A stretch of DNA of 64,000 nucleotides, taken from Pseudomonas anatoliensis. Lineage in GTDB: Bacteria > Pseudomonadota > Gammaproteobacteria > Pseudomonadales > Pseudomonadaceae. Shown here piece by piece: positions 9,832 through 20,367 of this stretch. A model generated the notes under the pieces. The model made no database searches, was not told the origin of the DNA, and was given only the letters and a program-made list of their open reading frames with translations. The stretch spans positions 186,001-250,000 of the forward strand of contig NZ_JACVHC010000007.1 in the NCBI RefSeq assembly GCF_017976235.1, read 5' to 3'. The stretch's first letter is position 1. Every line of letters starts with the position of its first letter. Position numbers and translations under genes: made by a program.

Positions 9832-11250
9832 ATGGCCGGCAAAACGCTCTACGACAAGCTCTGGGATTCGCATTTGGTCAAGCAGCGCGACGATGGCTCT
9901 GCGCTGATCTACATCGATCGTCACATCATTCACGAAGTGACTTCGCCGCAAGCCTTTGAAGGTCTGCGTCTGGCCGGGCGCAAGCCTTGGCGCATCGATG
10001 CCAACATTGCGACCCCGGACCACAACGTACCGACGACCCCGGAGCGCAAGGGTGGCATCGAAGCCATTGCCGACCAGGTCTCGCGTTTGCAGGTCCAGAC
10101 CCTCGATGACAACTGTGATGAATACGGCATCGTCGAGTTCAAGATGAACGACGTCCGCCAAGGCATCGTCCACGTGATCAGCCCGGAGCAGGGCGCGACC
10201 TTGCCGGGCATGACCGTGGTCTGCGGTGACTCGCACACCTCGACCCACGGCGCGTTCGGCGCGTTGGCTCACGGTATCGGCACTTCCGAGGTCGAGCACG
10301 TGCTGGCCACTCAGTGCCTGGTCGCCAAGAAAATGAAAAACATGCTGGTGTCCGTCGAAGGCCAATTGCCGTTCGGCGTGACCGCCAAGGACATCGTCCT
10401 CGCGGTGATCGGCAAGATCGGCACCGCCGGCGGTAACGGCCATGCCATCGAATTCGCCGGCAGCGCGATTCGCGATTTGTCCGTCGAAGGCCGCATGACC
10501 ATCTGCAACATGTCCATCGAAGCCGGCGCCCGCGTGGGTTTGGTGGCGGCGGATCAAAAGACTGTCGATTACGTCAAGGGCCGTCCGTTCGCACCGAAAG
10601 GCGCCGAGTGGGAGATGGCGGTCGAGTCCTGGAAAGACCTGGTGTCCGACGCCGACGCCAAATTCGACACGGTTGTCGAACTCGACGCCGCGCAGATCAA
10701 GCCGCAAGTCAGCTGGGGCACTTCGCCGGAAATGGTCCTGGCCGTTGATCAGAACGTGCCGGACCCGGCTAAAGAGATGGATCTGGTCAAACGCGACTCG
10801 ATCGTCCGCGCCCTGAAATACATGGGTTTGACCGCCAATCAGGCGATCACCGACATTCAACTCGATCGCGTATTCATTGGTTCCTGCACCAACTCGCGGA
10901 TCGAAGATTTGCGCGCCGCCGCAGTGATTGCCAAGGGTCGCAAGGTGGCTTCGACCATCAAGCAAGCCATCGTCGTGCCGGGCTCGGGTCTGGTGAAGGC
11001 GCAGGCCGAGTCTGAAGGTCTGGACAAGATTTTCCTCGAAGCCGGTTTTGAATGGCGTGAACCCGGTTGCTCAATGTGTCTGGCGATGAACCCGGACCGT
11101 TTGGAGTCCGGCGAACATTGCGCCTCGACCTCCAACCGTAACTTCGAAGGCCGTCAGGGCGCCGGTGGCCGCACCCACCTCGTCAGCCCGGCCATGGCTG
11201 CTGCGGCGGCGGTGAACGGTCGTTTCATCGACGTTCGTGAATTGATTTAA
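9832..11250 (+). CDS. leuC: 3-isopropylmalate dehydratase large subunit
   Basis: This encodes 472 residues starting MAGKTLYDKLWDSH; the in-frame ATG five codons upstream overlaps the Shine-Dalgarno and is rejected. It is an aconitase-superfamily protein. The Fe-S ligand segments are visible as GSCTNSRIEDLRAA and the C-x2-C in GCSMCLAMNPD. With LeuD it isomerises 2- to 3-isopropylmalate in leucine synthesis in the cytoplasm. leuD follows after 11 nt, so the two are co-translated in a matched ratio. Confidence 0.98.
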   Translation: MAGKTLYDKLWDSHLVKQRDDGSALIYIDRHIIHEVTSPQAFEGLRLAGRKPWRIDANIATPDHNVPTTPERKGGIEAIADQVSRLQVQTLDDNCDEYGIVEFKMNDVRQGIVHVISPEQGATLPGMTVVCGDSHTSTHGAFGALAHGIGTSEVEHVLATQCLVAKKMKNMLVSVEGQLPFGVTAKDIVLAVIGKIGTAGGNGHAIEFAGSAIRDLSVEGRMTICNMSIEAGARVGLVAADQKTVDYVKGRPFAPKGAEWEMAVESWKDLVSDADAKFDTVVELDAAQIKPQVSWGTSPEMVLAVDQNVPDPAKEMDLVKRDSIVRALKYMGLTANQAITDIQLDRVFIGSCTNSRIEDLRAAAVIAKGRKVASTIKQAIVVPGSGLVKAQAESEGLDKIFLEAGFEWREPGCSMCLAMNPDRLESGEHCASTSNRNFEGRQGAGGRTHLVSPAMAAAAAVNGRFIDVRELI

Positions 11251-11261
11251 AGGAGCGCAGC

Positions 11262-11906
11262 ATGAAAGCTTTTACCCAGCACACTGGTCTTGTCGCGCCT
11301 CTGGATCGTGCCAATGTCGACACCGACCAGATCATTCCGAAGCAGTTCTTGAAGTCGATCAAGCGCACCGGTTTCGGCCCGAACCTGTTCGATGAGTGGC
11401 GTTACCTTGATGTTGGCCAGCCGTATCAGGACAACTCCAAGCGCCCGTTGAACAAGGACTTCGTGCTCAACGCCGAGCGTTATCAGGGCGCCAGCGTATT
11501 GTTGGCCCGCGAGAACTTCGGTTGCGGCTCCAGCCGTGAACATGCGCCATGGGCGCTGGAAGAGTACGGTTTTCGCAGCATCATCGCGCCGAGCTACGCC
11601 GACATCTTCTTCAACAACAGCTTCAAGAACGGCTTGCTGCCGATCATCTTGAGCGACGCTGAAGTCGATGAATTGTTCAAGCAGGTCGAGGCTGAGCCGG
11701 GCTATCAATTGCAGGTCGATCTGCAAGCGCAAACCGTGACGCGTCCGGATGGCAAGGTTTACCACTTTGAGATCGATGCGTTCCGCAAGCATTGCCTGCT
11801 TAACGGTCTGGACGATATCGGCCTGACCTTGCAGGACCACGAAGCGATTGCGACGTTTGAAGCGAAGCATCGCGTGAGCCAGCCGTGGTTGTTCCGCGAC
11901 GCGTGA
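11262..11906 (+). CDS. leuD: 3-isopropylmalate dehydratase small subunit
   Basis: This encodes 214 residues, the normal length, preceded by AAGGAG. The swivelling-domain hallmarks NVDTDQIIPKQFL (near residue 18) and NFGCGSSREHAPWAL (near residue 86) are present. It completes the LeuCD heterodimer. An inverted repeat follows immediately, before a methyltransferase gene that separates leuD from leuB. Confidence 0.98.
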   Translation: MKAFTQHTGLVAPLDRANVDTDQIIPKQFLKSIKRTGFGPNLFDEWRYLDVGQPYQDNSKRPLNKDFVLNAERYQGASVLLARENFGCGSSREHAPWALEEYGFRSIIAPSYADIFFNNSFKNGLLPIILSDAEVDELFKQVEAEPGYQLQVDLQAQTVTRPDGKVYHFEIDAFRKHCLLNGLDDIGLTLQDHEAIATFEAKHRVSQPWLFRDA

Positions 11907-11921
11907 TTTGAGGTGACACCG

Positions 11922-11997
11922 AAAAGATCGCAGCCTTCGGCAGCTCCTACATGGAGCGCCGTACACCTGTAGGAGCTGCCGAAGGCTGCGATCTTTT
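11922..11997. repeat. REP-type palindrome, family A (GATCGCAGCC...)
   Basis: Two perfect 30-nt inverted arms (11922-11951 and 11968-11997) flank a 16-nt spacer. The core of each arm contains CAGCCTTCGGCAGCTCCTAC. The same core recurs at 19313-19398 and, degraded, at 29028-29121. In transcripts it would form a long hairpin that could stabilise leuCD mRNA or reduce readthrough. Confidence 0.9.
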
Positions 11998-12018
11998 GAT
12001 CTTGAAAAGGAGGTTCCC

Positions 12019-12786
12019 ATGACCAGCTCCGCCCAGCACAGTCAGGTTGTACAAAAGCAATTCGGTGAACAGGCCGCCGCCTACCTGAGCAGCGCCGTTC
12101 ATGCGCAAGGCACTGAATTCGCCTTGCTACAGGCTGAACTGACAGGGCAGGGCGAAGCGCGGTTGCTGGACCTGGGGTGTGGCGCCGGCCATGTGAGTTT
12201 TCACGTGGCGCCGCTGGTCAAGGAAGTGGTCGCCTACGACCTGTCGCAGCAAATGCTCGACGTCGTGGCTGCTGCTGCCTTGGATCGCGGCATGAGCAAT
12301 ATCTCCACGGTCAACGGGGCCGCCGAGCATCTGCCGTTTGCCGATGGCGAATTCGATTTCGTCTTCAGCCGTTATTCGGCGCATCACTGGAGCGATCTCG
12401 GTGTGGCCCTGCGCGAAGTACGTCGGGTGCTGAAGCCGGGTGGTGTGGCGGCGTTCGTGGATGTGTTGTCGCCGGGTAGCCCGTTGTTCGACACTTACCT
12501 GCAAAGCGTCGAAGTGCTGCGCGACACCAGTCACGTGCGCGATTATTCTGCCGGCGAGTGGTTGCGGCAGGTTAGCGAGGCGGGGTTGCATGCGCGTAGC
12601 ACTGCGCGGCAGCGTCTGCGCCTGGATTACAGCAGTTGGGTCGAGCGCATGCGCACACCTGAAGTGATGCGCGCCGCGATCCGTCAGTTGCAGCAGTCGA
12701 TGGGCAACGAAGTACGCGAATATTTTGAGATTGAAGCCGATGGCTCGTTCAGTACAGATGTGATCGTACTGATGGCCGAACGATAA
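12019..12786 (+). CDS. Class I SAM-dependent methyltransferase (UbiE/YcgJ-like)
   Basis: This encodes 255 residues with AAGGAGG upstream. The SAM-binding motif I is LLDLGCGAGHVSFH near residue 50, followed by VAYDLSQQML (motif post-I) and FDFVFSRYSAHHW / LREVRRVLKPGG (motifs II and III). The Methyltransf_11 fold is clear, but the substrate is not recognisable. It sits between leuD and leuB, a position I recall as conserved in Pseudomonas. No biochemical link to leucine synthesis is known. Confidence 0.9.
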   Translation: MTSSAQHSQVVQKQFGEQAAAYLSSAVHAQGTEFALLQAELTGQGEARLLDLGCGAGHVSFHVAPLVKEVVAYDLSQQMLDVVAAAALDRGMSNISTVNGAAEHLPFADGEFDFVFSRYSAHHWSDLGVALREVRRVLKPGGVAAFVDVLSPGSPLFDTYLQSVEVLRDTSHVRDYSAGEWLRQVSEAGLHARSTARQRLRLDYSSWVERMRTPEVMRAAIRQLQQSMGNEVREYFEIEADGSFSTDVIVLMAER

Positions 12787-12840
12787 GAATTTTCCGGGGG
12801 CGCCAGTTGAGGGCGCACCGACTGAAGACACGAGGAAAGC

Positions 12841-13923
<1,083 letters not shown>

Positions 13924-13989
13924 TCTCTCGGGCCCGCTGCGAAATTCAATACAAAGCAGCGGCCCACTTTTCAAGAAGGTGTAGTTGCG

Positions 13990-15102
13990 ATGAAACGTGT
14001 AGGTCTGATCGGTTGGCGCGGTATGGTCGGTTCCGTGCTCATGCAGCGGATGCTGGAAGAGCAGGATTTCGATCTTATCGAGCCGGTGTTTTTCACCACT
14101 TCCAATGTCGGTGGCCAAGGCCCGTCCGTGGGCAAGGATATTGCCCCGCTCAAGGACGCTTACAGCATTGAAGAGCTGAAGACCCTCGACGTGATCCTGA
14201 CCTGCCAGGGCGGCGACTACACCAGCGAAGTGTTCCCCAAGCTGCGCGAAGCCGGCTGGCAGGGTTACTGGATCGACGCGGCTTCCAGCCTGCGCATGAA
14301 CGATGACGCGGTCATCATTCTTGATCCGGTCAACCGCAAGGTCATCGACCAGCAGCTCGATGCGGGCACCAAGAACTACATCGGCGGCAATTGCACCGTC
14401 AGCCTGATGCTGATGGGGCTGGGCGGTCTGTTCGAAGCCGGTCTGGTCGAGTGGATGAGCGCCATGACTTATCAGGCTGCCTCCGGTGGCGGCGCGCAGC
14501 ATATGCGTGAACTGATCAAGCAAATGGGTGTGACCCACGGCGCTGTTGCCGAGCAACTGGCTGACCCTGCCAGTGCGATCCTGGATATCGACCGTCGTGT
14601 GGCTGAGGCCATGCGCAGCGAAGCGTACCCGACCGAACACTTCGGCGTACCGCTGGCTGGCAGCCTGATCCCGTGGATCGACAAGGAACTGCCGAACGGC
14701 CAGAGCCGCGAAGAGTGGAAGGCCCAGGCCGAGACCAACAAGATTCTCGGTCGCTTCAAGAGCCCTATCCCGGTCGACGGCATCTGCGTGCGCATTGGCG
14801 CCATGCGTTGCCACAGCCAGGCGCTGACCATCAAGCTGAACAAAGACGTACCGATCGCCGACATCGAAGGGCTGATCAGCCAGCACAACCCTTGGGTCAA
14901 ACTGGTACCGAACCAGCGCGAGATCAGCATGCAGGAGCTGAGCCCGACCAAGGTCACCGGCACCCTGAATGTGCCGGTCGGTCGACTGCGCAAGCTGAAC
15001 ATGGGCACCCAGTATCTGGGCGCTTTCACCGTCGGCGACCAACTGCTGTGGGGCGCGGCCGAACCGCTGCGTCGCATGCTGCGGATTTTGCTTGAGCGTT
15101 GA
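13990..15102 (+). CDS. asd: Aspartate-semialdehyde dehydrogenase
   Basis: This encodes 370 residues, the gamma-proteobacterial long type. The NADP-binding start is VGLIGWRGMVGSVLMQRM, and the catalytic Cys is about residue 135 in GGNCTVSLML. It reduces aspartyl phosphate to the semialdehyde, the branch point to lysine/diaminopimelate, threonine and methionine. A strong terminator follows, ending the leuCD-leuB-asd block. Confidence 0.98.
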   Translation: MKRVGLIGWRGMVGSVLMQRMLEEQDFDLIEPVFFTTSNVGGQGPSVGKDIAPLKDAYSIEELKTLDVILTCQGGDYTSEVFPKLREAGWQGYWIDAASSLRMNDDAVIILDPVNRKVIDQQLDAGTKNYIGGNCTVSLMLMGLGGLFEAGLVEWMSAMTYQAASGGGAQHMRELIKQMGVTHGAVAEQLADPASAILDIDRRVAEAMRSEAYPTEHFGVPLAGSLIPWIDKELPNGQSREEWKAQAETNKILGRFKSPIPVDGICVRIGAMRCHSQALTIKLNKDVPIADIEGLISQHNPWVKLVPNQREISMQELSPTKVTGTLNVPVGRLRKLNMGTQYLGAFTVGDQLLWGAAEPLRRMLRILLER

Positions 15103-15121
15103 TCGTTTGAAGTCATAAAAG

Positions 15122-15155
15122 AACCCGTGCCTTGTGAGAGGTGCGGGTTTTTTTA
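15122..15155 (+). terminator. Rho-independent terminator after asd
   Basis: A 10-bp stem (AACCCGTGCC / GGTGCGGGTT, two wobble pairs) is followed by a run of seven T. Confidence 0.9.
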
Positions 15156-15185
15156 TGCCTGAAATTTCTTGAGTGTCAGGTCTGG

Positions 15186-15284
15186 CCTCATCGTGAGCAG
15201 GCTCACTCCTACAGTGGGCGGTGGTGAACGCAAGTTTTCTGTTCCACACCAATCATTGTAGGAGTGAGCCTGCTCGCGATGAGG
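15186..15284. repeat. REP-type palindrome, family B (GAGCAGGCTCACTCC...)
   Basis: Two 28-nt inverted arms (15186-15213 and 15257-15284) with one mismatch are separated by 43 nt. The sequence is unrelated to family A. A single half-element of the same family lies at 28338-28367. Confidence 0.85.
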
Positions 15285-15378
15285 CCTGAACAGTCTCCGC
15301 AAACCTCCGGCAGAAATTGCCTGTGCGCCAGTCACCCGGTAAAGTGCCGCTCCCCCCGTTTCGCCAGAGGCTCGCACC

Positions 15379-16389
15379 ATGACCCAGACCCTTGATATTG
15401 CCGTGATCGGCGCCACCGGTACTGTCGGCGAAACCCTCGTACAGATTCTTGAAGAACGTAATTTCCCGGTCGGCAACCTGCATCTGCTGGCCAGCAGCGA
15501 ATCCGCCGGCAGCTCGGTGCTGTTCCGCAACAAGAACGTGCGCGTGCGTGAGGTCGACGAGTTCGATTTCAGCAAGGTCAAACTGGTGTTCTTCGCTGCC
15601 GGTCCAGCCATCACCCTGAGCTACGCCGCCCGCGTTCACGCCGCCGGTTGCTCGCTGATCGACCTGTCCGGCGCCTTGCCGGCAGATCAGGCGCCGCAAG
15701 TGGTGCCCGAAGCCAATGCTGCTGTGCTCGCCGGCTTGAAAGCGCCGTTCCAAGTCAGCAGCCCGAGTCCGTCGGCGACCACTCTTGCCGTAGTGCTCGC
15801 GCCGTTGCTCGATCTGATTGATCTGCAATACGTCAACGTCACCGCCAATCTGGCTGTTTCTGCCCAGGGTCGTGAAGCCGTCGCCGAGCTGGCACGCCAG
15901 ACCGCCGAGCTGCTGAACATGCGCCCGTTGGAGCCAAAGTTTTTCGATCGGCAGATGGCGTTCAACCTGCTGGCTCAGGTCGGCACGCCTGACGCGCAGG
16001 GCCATACGCTACTGGAAAAACGCCTGGTGCGTGAGTTGCGTCAGGTGCTGGCGCAGCCTTTATTAAAGATTTCCGCAAGTTGCGTTCAAGCCCCGGTGTT
16101 TTTTGGCGATAGCCTTAGCGTGACCTTGCAGTCAGCGCAGGCCGTCGACCTGAAAAAGGTCAATGCCGCGCTGGAAGCTGCGTCGGGCATTGAACTGGTC
16201 GATGCCGGTGATTACCCGACGGCGGTCGGTGACGCGGTGGGGCAGGACGTGGTCTATGTCGGTCGTGTTCGCAGTGGTGTCGATGACCCGGCGGAACTTA
16301 ATCTGTGGCTGACGTCAGATAACGTGCGCAAAGGCGCAGCACTCAATGCTGTGCAGGTTGCCGAGTTGTTGATAAAAGACCTGCTGTAA
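15379..16389 (+). CDS. usg: Asd paralogue Usg, probably catalytically inactive
   Basis: This encodes 336 residues with the ASADH fold: IAVIGATGTVGETLVQIL at the N-terminus and a dimerisation domain. The segment that would carry the nucleophilic Cys reads SSPSPSATT (about residues 127-135), with no Cys. It therefore should not act as a semialdehyde dehydrogenase. Usg-type genes between asd and fimV/truA are typical of Pseudomonas and enterics. Their function is unknown. A family-B repeat precedes it. Confidence 0.88.
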   Translation: MTQTLDIAVIGATGTVGETLVQILEERNFPVGNLHLLASSESAGSSVLFRNKNVRVREVDEFDFSKVKLVFFAAGPAITLSYAARVHAAGCSLIDLSGALPADQAPQVVPEANAAVLAGLKAPFQVSSPSPSATTLAVVLAPLLDLIDLQYVNVTANLAVSAQGREAVAELARQTAELLNMRPLEPKFFDRQMAFNLLAQVGTPDAQGHTLLEKRLVRELRQVLAQPLLKISASCVQAPVFFGDSLSVTLQSAQAVDLKKVNAALEAASGIELVDAGDYPTAVGDAVGQDVVYVGRVRSGVDDPAELNLWLTSDNVRKGAALNAVQVAELLIKDLL

Positions 16390-16598
16390 AAGATACTTGG
16401 CAACAATTTGTCGACTGATTCTAGCTGGGCGCTATGCTTGGCCGAAGCAGTTGATAACGAGTCACCCTCCGGGACTTTCCGGGGCATCAAAGAAATGATC
16501 GCGCGCGGCAGTCTGTCGTCGTCGCGCGCAATGCCTTACGGCAGCGGTATTCAACATCTTCTCGCTGGCCGAGGAACGTTCAAACAAAGGATGAGGCT

Positions 16599-19250
16599 AT
16601 GGTTCAAGTTCGCAAACTGGTGTTAGCAATAGCGGCCGCCTCGGCGCTGTCCTCCGGTATGGCGCATGCCCTCGGGCTCGGGGAGCTGACCCTGAAGTCG
16701 ACCCTGAACCAGCCGCTGGTGGCTGAAATCGAGCTGCTCGACGTCAAGGATCTCACCGCTGCCGAAGTGGTGCCGAGCCTGGCCTCGCCGGAAGACTTCG
16801 CCAAGGCCGGCGTCGACCGCCAGGCCTTCCTCAATGATCTGACGTTCACGCCAGTGCTTAACGCCAGTGGCAAAAGCGTGCTGCGGGTGACCTCGAGCAA
16901 GCCACTGTCGGAACCGATGGTGAAATTCCTCGTCCAGGTGATGTGGCCGAACGGCCGCTTGTTGCGCGATTACAGCGTGCTGCTGGACCCGTCGAAGTTT
17001 TCGCCGCAGACCGCTGACGCCGCTGCGCAACCGGCGCCGTCGCAAACCATCACGGCGCCGACCACCGGCGCCACGCACTCGACGCAATACACCACCACCC
17101 CGCGCGACACCCTGTGGGAAATCGCGGCGAAGGCCCGTACCGGCGGCTCGGTGCAGCAGACCATGCTGGCCATTCAGGCGTTGAACCCGGATGCGTTTAT
17201 CGGCGGCAACATCAACCGCCTGAAAGTCGGCCAGGTCCTGCGTCTGCCGGATTCGGTGCAAAGCACTGCGCTGCCACAGTCGGCGGCCATCGCTGAAGTC
17301 GCGGCGCAAAACGAAGCCTGGCGTCAGGGCCGTCGTTATGTGGCCAAGCCTGGCACCGGTCAGCAGCAACTTGATGCGACCAACCGTGGTCGCGGCAATA
17401 CTGGCGCTGCGCCTGACGCGCAAGACAACCTGAGCCTGGTTTCCGCTGAAAGCGCCAAGGCCCGCGGCAAAGGCCCGGCGGGCGACGCCAAGGCCCTGAG
17501 CGACAAGCTCGCGGTCACTCAAGAAAGCCTCGACACGACCCGTCGTGACAACGAGGAACTGAAAAGCCGCATGACCGATCTGCAAAGTCAGCTCGACAAG
17601 CTGCAACGTCTGATCGAGTTGAAAAACAATCAACTGGCGAAGATGCAGGCCGAAGGGCCGGGTGCTGCGCCAGGCGCCAATCCGGCGGTGCCTGCGATCA
17701 CTGCCGAGTTGGCCGCCACACCGCCAGCGACACCGGCAGAAGCAGCGCCGACGCCGGAGTCGGCCATTGCACCACCGGCCGAGACGCCAGTTGAGCCAGT
17801 GGTCGAGCCGGTGGTCGAAACCACACCTGCCGCTGATGACGAAAAAACCTTCAACGAGCTGCTGACCAATCCGATCTTGCTGGGTCTGGTCGGTGGCGGT
17901 GCCGTGGTCTTGCTGTTGTTGCTGTTGCTACTGGCCCGTCGCCGCAAAGCTCAGCAGGAAGCCGAGAAGCATGTGCGCATGGCGCGCGCTCTGGCTGAGG
18001 AACAAGAGTTCTCCGCCGAGCACGATCTGCCGGAAAGCAGCTTCGAAGGTCTGGAAACCCCGGCCGCGAGCGTCAAGCTCAACACGCCGGCTCCAGCGCC
18101 TACGCCTGCGCCAGTAGTCGCCCCGATTGTGGCGCCAATCGTGATGGCCGAGCCAATCGCCGCACCGCTGGTTGCCCCGGCAGGCGAGCGCTCCGATGAT
18201 GTCCTCGACAAGGCTCAATCGCACATTAACGCCGGACGTCTGAATCAGGCTGCTGCGTTGCTGGAAGAGGGCATCAGTCTTGAGCCGCAGCGCAGTGATC
18301 TGCGTCTGAAGCTGATGGAAGTCTATGGTCAGCAGGGCGATCGCGATGCTTTCGTAGGTCAGGAGCGTCAGTTGGTAGCCAATGGCGACAACTTCGCCAA
18401 GGTCGAAGAGCTGAAAAGCCGTTTCCCGGCCATGGCCGTAGCGGTCGCCGGTGGTTTGGCAGCCGCCGCCATCGCTGCCGAGCTGGACGCCCAGTACGTC
18501 AAGGAATTGCTGCTGGATGAGCCAGAAGCGCCTGAGCCATCGCCAGTTGCGGACGATCTGGACAGCGCGTTCGACCTGAGTCTGGACGATCTCGACAACA
18601 TCACTCCGGTTGAGCCGGCGCCAATCGTTGAGCCCGAAGCGCCGGTCGAACTGGACGAGTTCCCGTCGGACGACGATCTGAGCTTTGAATCGGTGCTGAA
18701 AGAGCAGACCGACACCAAAGAGAATCTCGATGATCTCTCGGATTTCGACCTGGATCTGGACCTTGGCGCTGAGCCGGCTCCTGCTCCGGCACCGTTGGCC
18801 GATGATGACTTCCTGCTGGATCTGGATGACGGCGTGAAGGATCTGTCGCCGGTAGAGCCACCCGTCGTCGCCGATGTGCCGCAGGATGATCTGGAGCTGC
18901 CAGCCGATTTCGACCTGTCGCTGGCTGACGAGATGGACTCCAATCCGGCGGCCGAGCCTGATGCATTTGCCGCCGAACTGGATGACGTCAACGCCGAGCT
19001 GGATCGCCTGTCGCAGAGCATTGCCGAGCCGACGTTCACCGAGGCCGATGCGGCGCTGGGTGATGATCTGGGTGAAGACGATTTCGACTTCCTCGCGGGC
19101 ACCGACGAAGCAGCCACCAAACTTGATCTGGCGCAGGCCTACATCGACATGGGTGACAGCGACGGCGCGCGCGACATCCTCAACGAAGTGTTGACCGAGG
19201 GTGATGAGAAGCAGCGCGGCGAAGCCAAGGAAATGCTCTCGAGCCTGTAA
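16599..19250 (+). CDS. fimV: Polar hub / type IV pilus assembly protein FimV
   Basis: This encodes 883 residues. A signal peptide (about 1-24, ending AHA) is followed by the FimV N-terminal domain (GLGELTLKSTLNQPLVAEIE). A LysM peptidoglycan-binding domain lies at about 160-213, a coiled coil at about 304-349, and one transmembrane segment at about 423-448. A long acidic Ala/Pro/Glu-rich cytoplasmic region follows, with a TPR at about 540-590. The conserved C-terminal FimV domain (LDLAQAYIDMGDSDGARDIL) closes the protein at about 845-883. In P. aeruginosa FimV organises the cell pole, PilQ secretin assembly and cAMP signalling. The start at 16599 is chosen for its GGATGAGG-rich leader and signal peptide. 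Confidence 0.96.
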   Translation: MVQVRKLVLAIAAASALSSGMAHALGLGELTLKSTLNQPLVAEIELLDVKDLTAAEVVPSLASPEDFAKAGVDRQAFLNDLTFTPVLNASGKSVLRVTSSKPLSEPMVKFLVQVMWPNGRLLRDYSVLLDPSKFSPQTADAAAQPAPSQTITAPTTGATHSTQYTTTPRDTLWEIAAKARTGGSVQQTMLAIQALNPDAFIGGNINRLKVGQVLRLPDSVQSTALPQSAAIAEVAAQNEAWRQGRRYVAKPGTGQQQLDATNRGRGNTGAAPDAQDNLSLVSAESAKARGKGPAGDAKALSDKLAVTQESLDTTRRDNEELKSRMTDLQSQLDKLQRLIELKNNQLAKMQAEGPGAAPGANPAVPAITAELAATPPATPAEAAPTPESAIAPPAETPVEPVVEPVVETTPAADDEKTFNELLTNPILLGLVGGGAVVLLLLLLLLARRRKAQQEAEKHVRMARALAEEQEFSAEHDLPESSFEGLETPAASVKLNTPAPAPTPAPVVAPIVAPIVMAEPIAAPLVAPAGERSDDVLDKAQSHINAGRLNQAAALLEEGISLEPQRSDLRLKLMEVYGQQGDRDAFVGQERQLVANGDNFAKVEELKSRFPAMAVAVAGGLAAAAIAAELDAQYVKELLLDEPEAPEPSPVADDLDSAFDLSLDDLDNITPVEPAPIVEPEAPVELDEFPSDDDLSFESVLKEQTDTKENLDDLSDFDLDLDLGAEPAPAPAPLADDDFLLDLDDGVKDLSPVEPPVVADVPQDDLELPADFDLSLADEMDSNPAAEPDAFAAELDDVNAELDRLSQSIAEPTFTEADAALGDDLGEDDFDFLAGTDEAATKLDLAQAYIDMGDSDGARDILNEVLTEGDEKQRGEAKEMLSSL

Positions 19251-19272
19251 ATCAGGTTCAGCGGTAAAGAAC

Positions 19273-19299
19273 ACGGCAGCCCATGAGGCTGCCGTTTTT
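19273..19299 (+). terminator. Rho-independent terminator after fimV
   Basis: A perfect 9-bp stem (ACGGCAGCC / GGCTGCCGT) with a 5-nt loop runs into TTTTT. Confidence 0.92.
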
Positions 19300-19312
19300 G
19301 TTTGGCGCATTG

Positions 19313-19398
19313 GATCAAAAGATCGCAGCCTTCGGCAGCTCCTACAGGAAAACGCCGATTCTTGTGTAGGAGCTGCCGAAGGCTGCGATCTTTTGATC
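19313..19398. repeat. REP-type palindrome, family A, second copy
   Basis: The 34-nt arms (19313-19346 and 19365-19398) are perfect complements around an 18-nt spacer, with the same core as 11922-11997. It ends only 13 nt before the truA start. Confidence 0.9.
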
Positions 19399-19411
19399 TT
19401 GAGGCCTTATA

Positions 19412-20302
19412 ATGCCCGCCTTTGCAAAAACAGCAGGCTGTCCCACCTTGGCAAACATAGATAACCCGGTCGCCGAAATGGCCCCCGACGGCTTTTACCG
19501 CGTGGCGCTGGGCGTTGAATACAAAGGCTCGCGCTACAGCGGCTGGCAGCGTCAGTTAACCGGTGTGGCGACGGTGCAGGAAGCGCTTGAAAAAGCCTTG
19601 TCGAAAGTCGCCAACGCGCCCGTTTCCTTGCAGTGCGCCGGGCGTACCGATGCGGGTGTGCATGCCTGCGGACAAGTGGTGCATTTCGACACTCAGGTCG
19701 ATCGCTCGCTGAAGGCCTGGGTGATGGGCGCCAACATCAACCTGCCTCACGACATCAGTGTCAGTTGGGCGCGGGTGATGCCGGCGAATTTCCATGCGCG
19801 GTTCAAGGCCATCGCCCGGCGCTATCGTTATGTGATCTACAACGATCAGATTCGCCCGGCCCATCTCAATGAAGAAATCACCTGGAACCACCGCCCGCTG
19901 GACGCCGAGCGCATGGCTGAGGCCGCGCAGTATCTGATTGGCACCCACGATTTCAGTGCGTTCCGTGCCGGCCAGTGCCAGGCGAAATCGCCAATCAAGA
20001 AGATGCATCACCTGCGCGTGACCCGTCACGGCAAGATGATCGTGCTCGACATCCGCGCCAACGCATTCCTTCACCACATGGTGCGCAACATCGCCGGCGT
20101 GCTGATGACCATCGGTGCTGGCGAGCGGCCGGTCGAGTGGATGAAAGAAGTGCTGGAAAGTCGCGAGCGCCGGTCTGGCGGCGTGACAGCGCATCCCTAC
20201 GGGTTGTATCTGGTGCAAGTCGAGTACCACGACGAATTTCCGCTGCCCGAGCGTTTTATCGGTCCGCATTTCCTTACGGGGTTCTCCGAACTTGACGGCT
20301 GA
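19412..20302 (+). CDS. truA: tRNA pseudouridine(38-40) synthase
   Basis: This encodes 296 residues if the ATG at 19412 is used (GAGG 7 nt upstream). The catalytic Asp is in CAGRTDAGVHACGQ near residue 80. TruA modifies U38-U40 in the anticodon stem-loop of many tRNAs. The first 22 residues are not conserved in type, and TATAAT overlaps this ATG, so the start could lie further in (TTG at 19448 or ATG at 19478). Confidence 0.93.
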   Translation: MPAFAKTAGCPTLANIDNPVAEMAPDGFYRVALGVEYKGSRYSGWQRQLTGVATVQEALEKALSKVANAPVSLQCAGRTDAGVHACGQVVHFDTQVDRSLKAWVMGANINLPHDISVSWARVMPANFHARFKAIARRYRYVIYNDQIRPAHLNEEITWNHRPLDAERMAEAAQYLIGTHDFSAFRAGQCQAKSPIKKMHHLRVTRHGKMIVLDIRANAFLHHMVRNIAGVLMTIGAGERPVEWMKEVLESRERRSGGVTAHPYGLYLVQVEYHDEFPLPERFIGPHFLTGFSELDG

Positions 20303-20367
20303 CGCCCTCGAGCGCTTTTGTTACCATCCGGGACTTTCCCGGATTCTGCCTCGGAGTTTTTCTCGAT

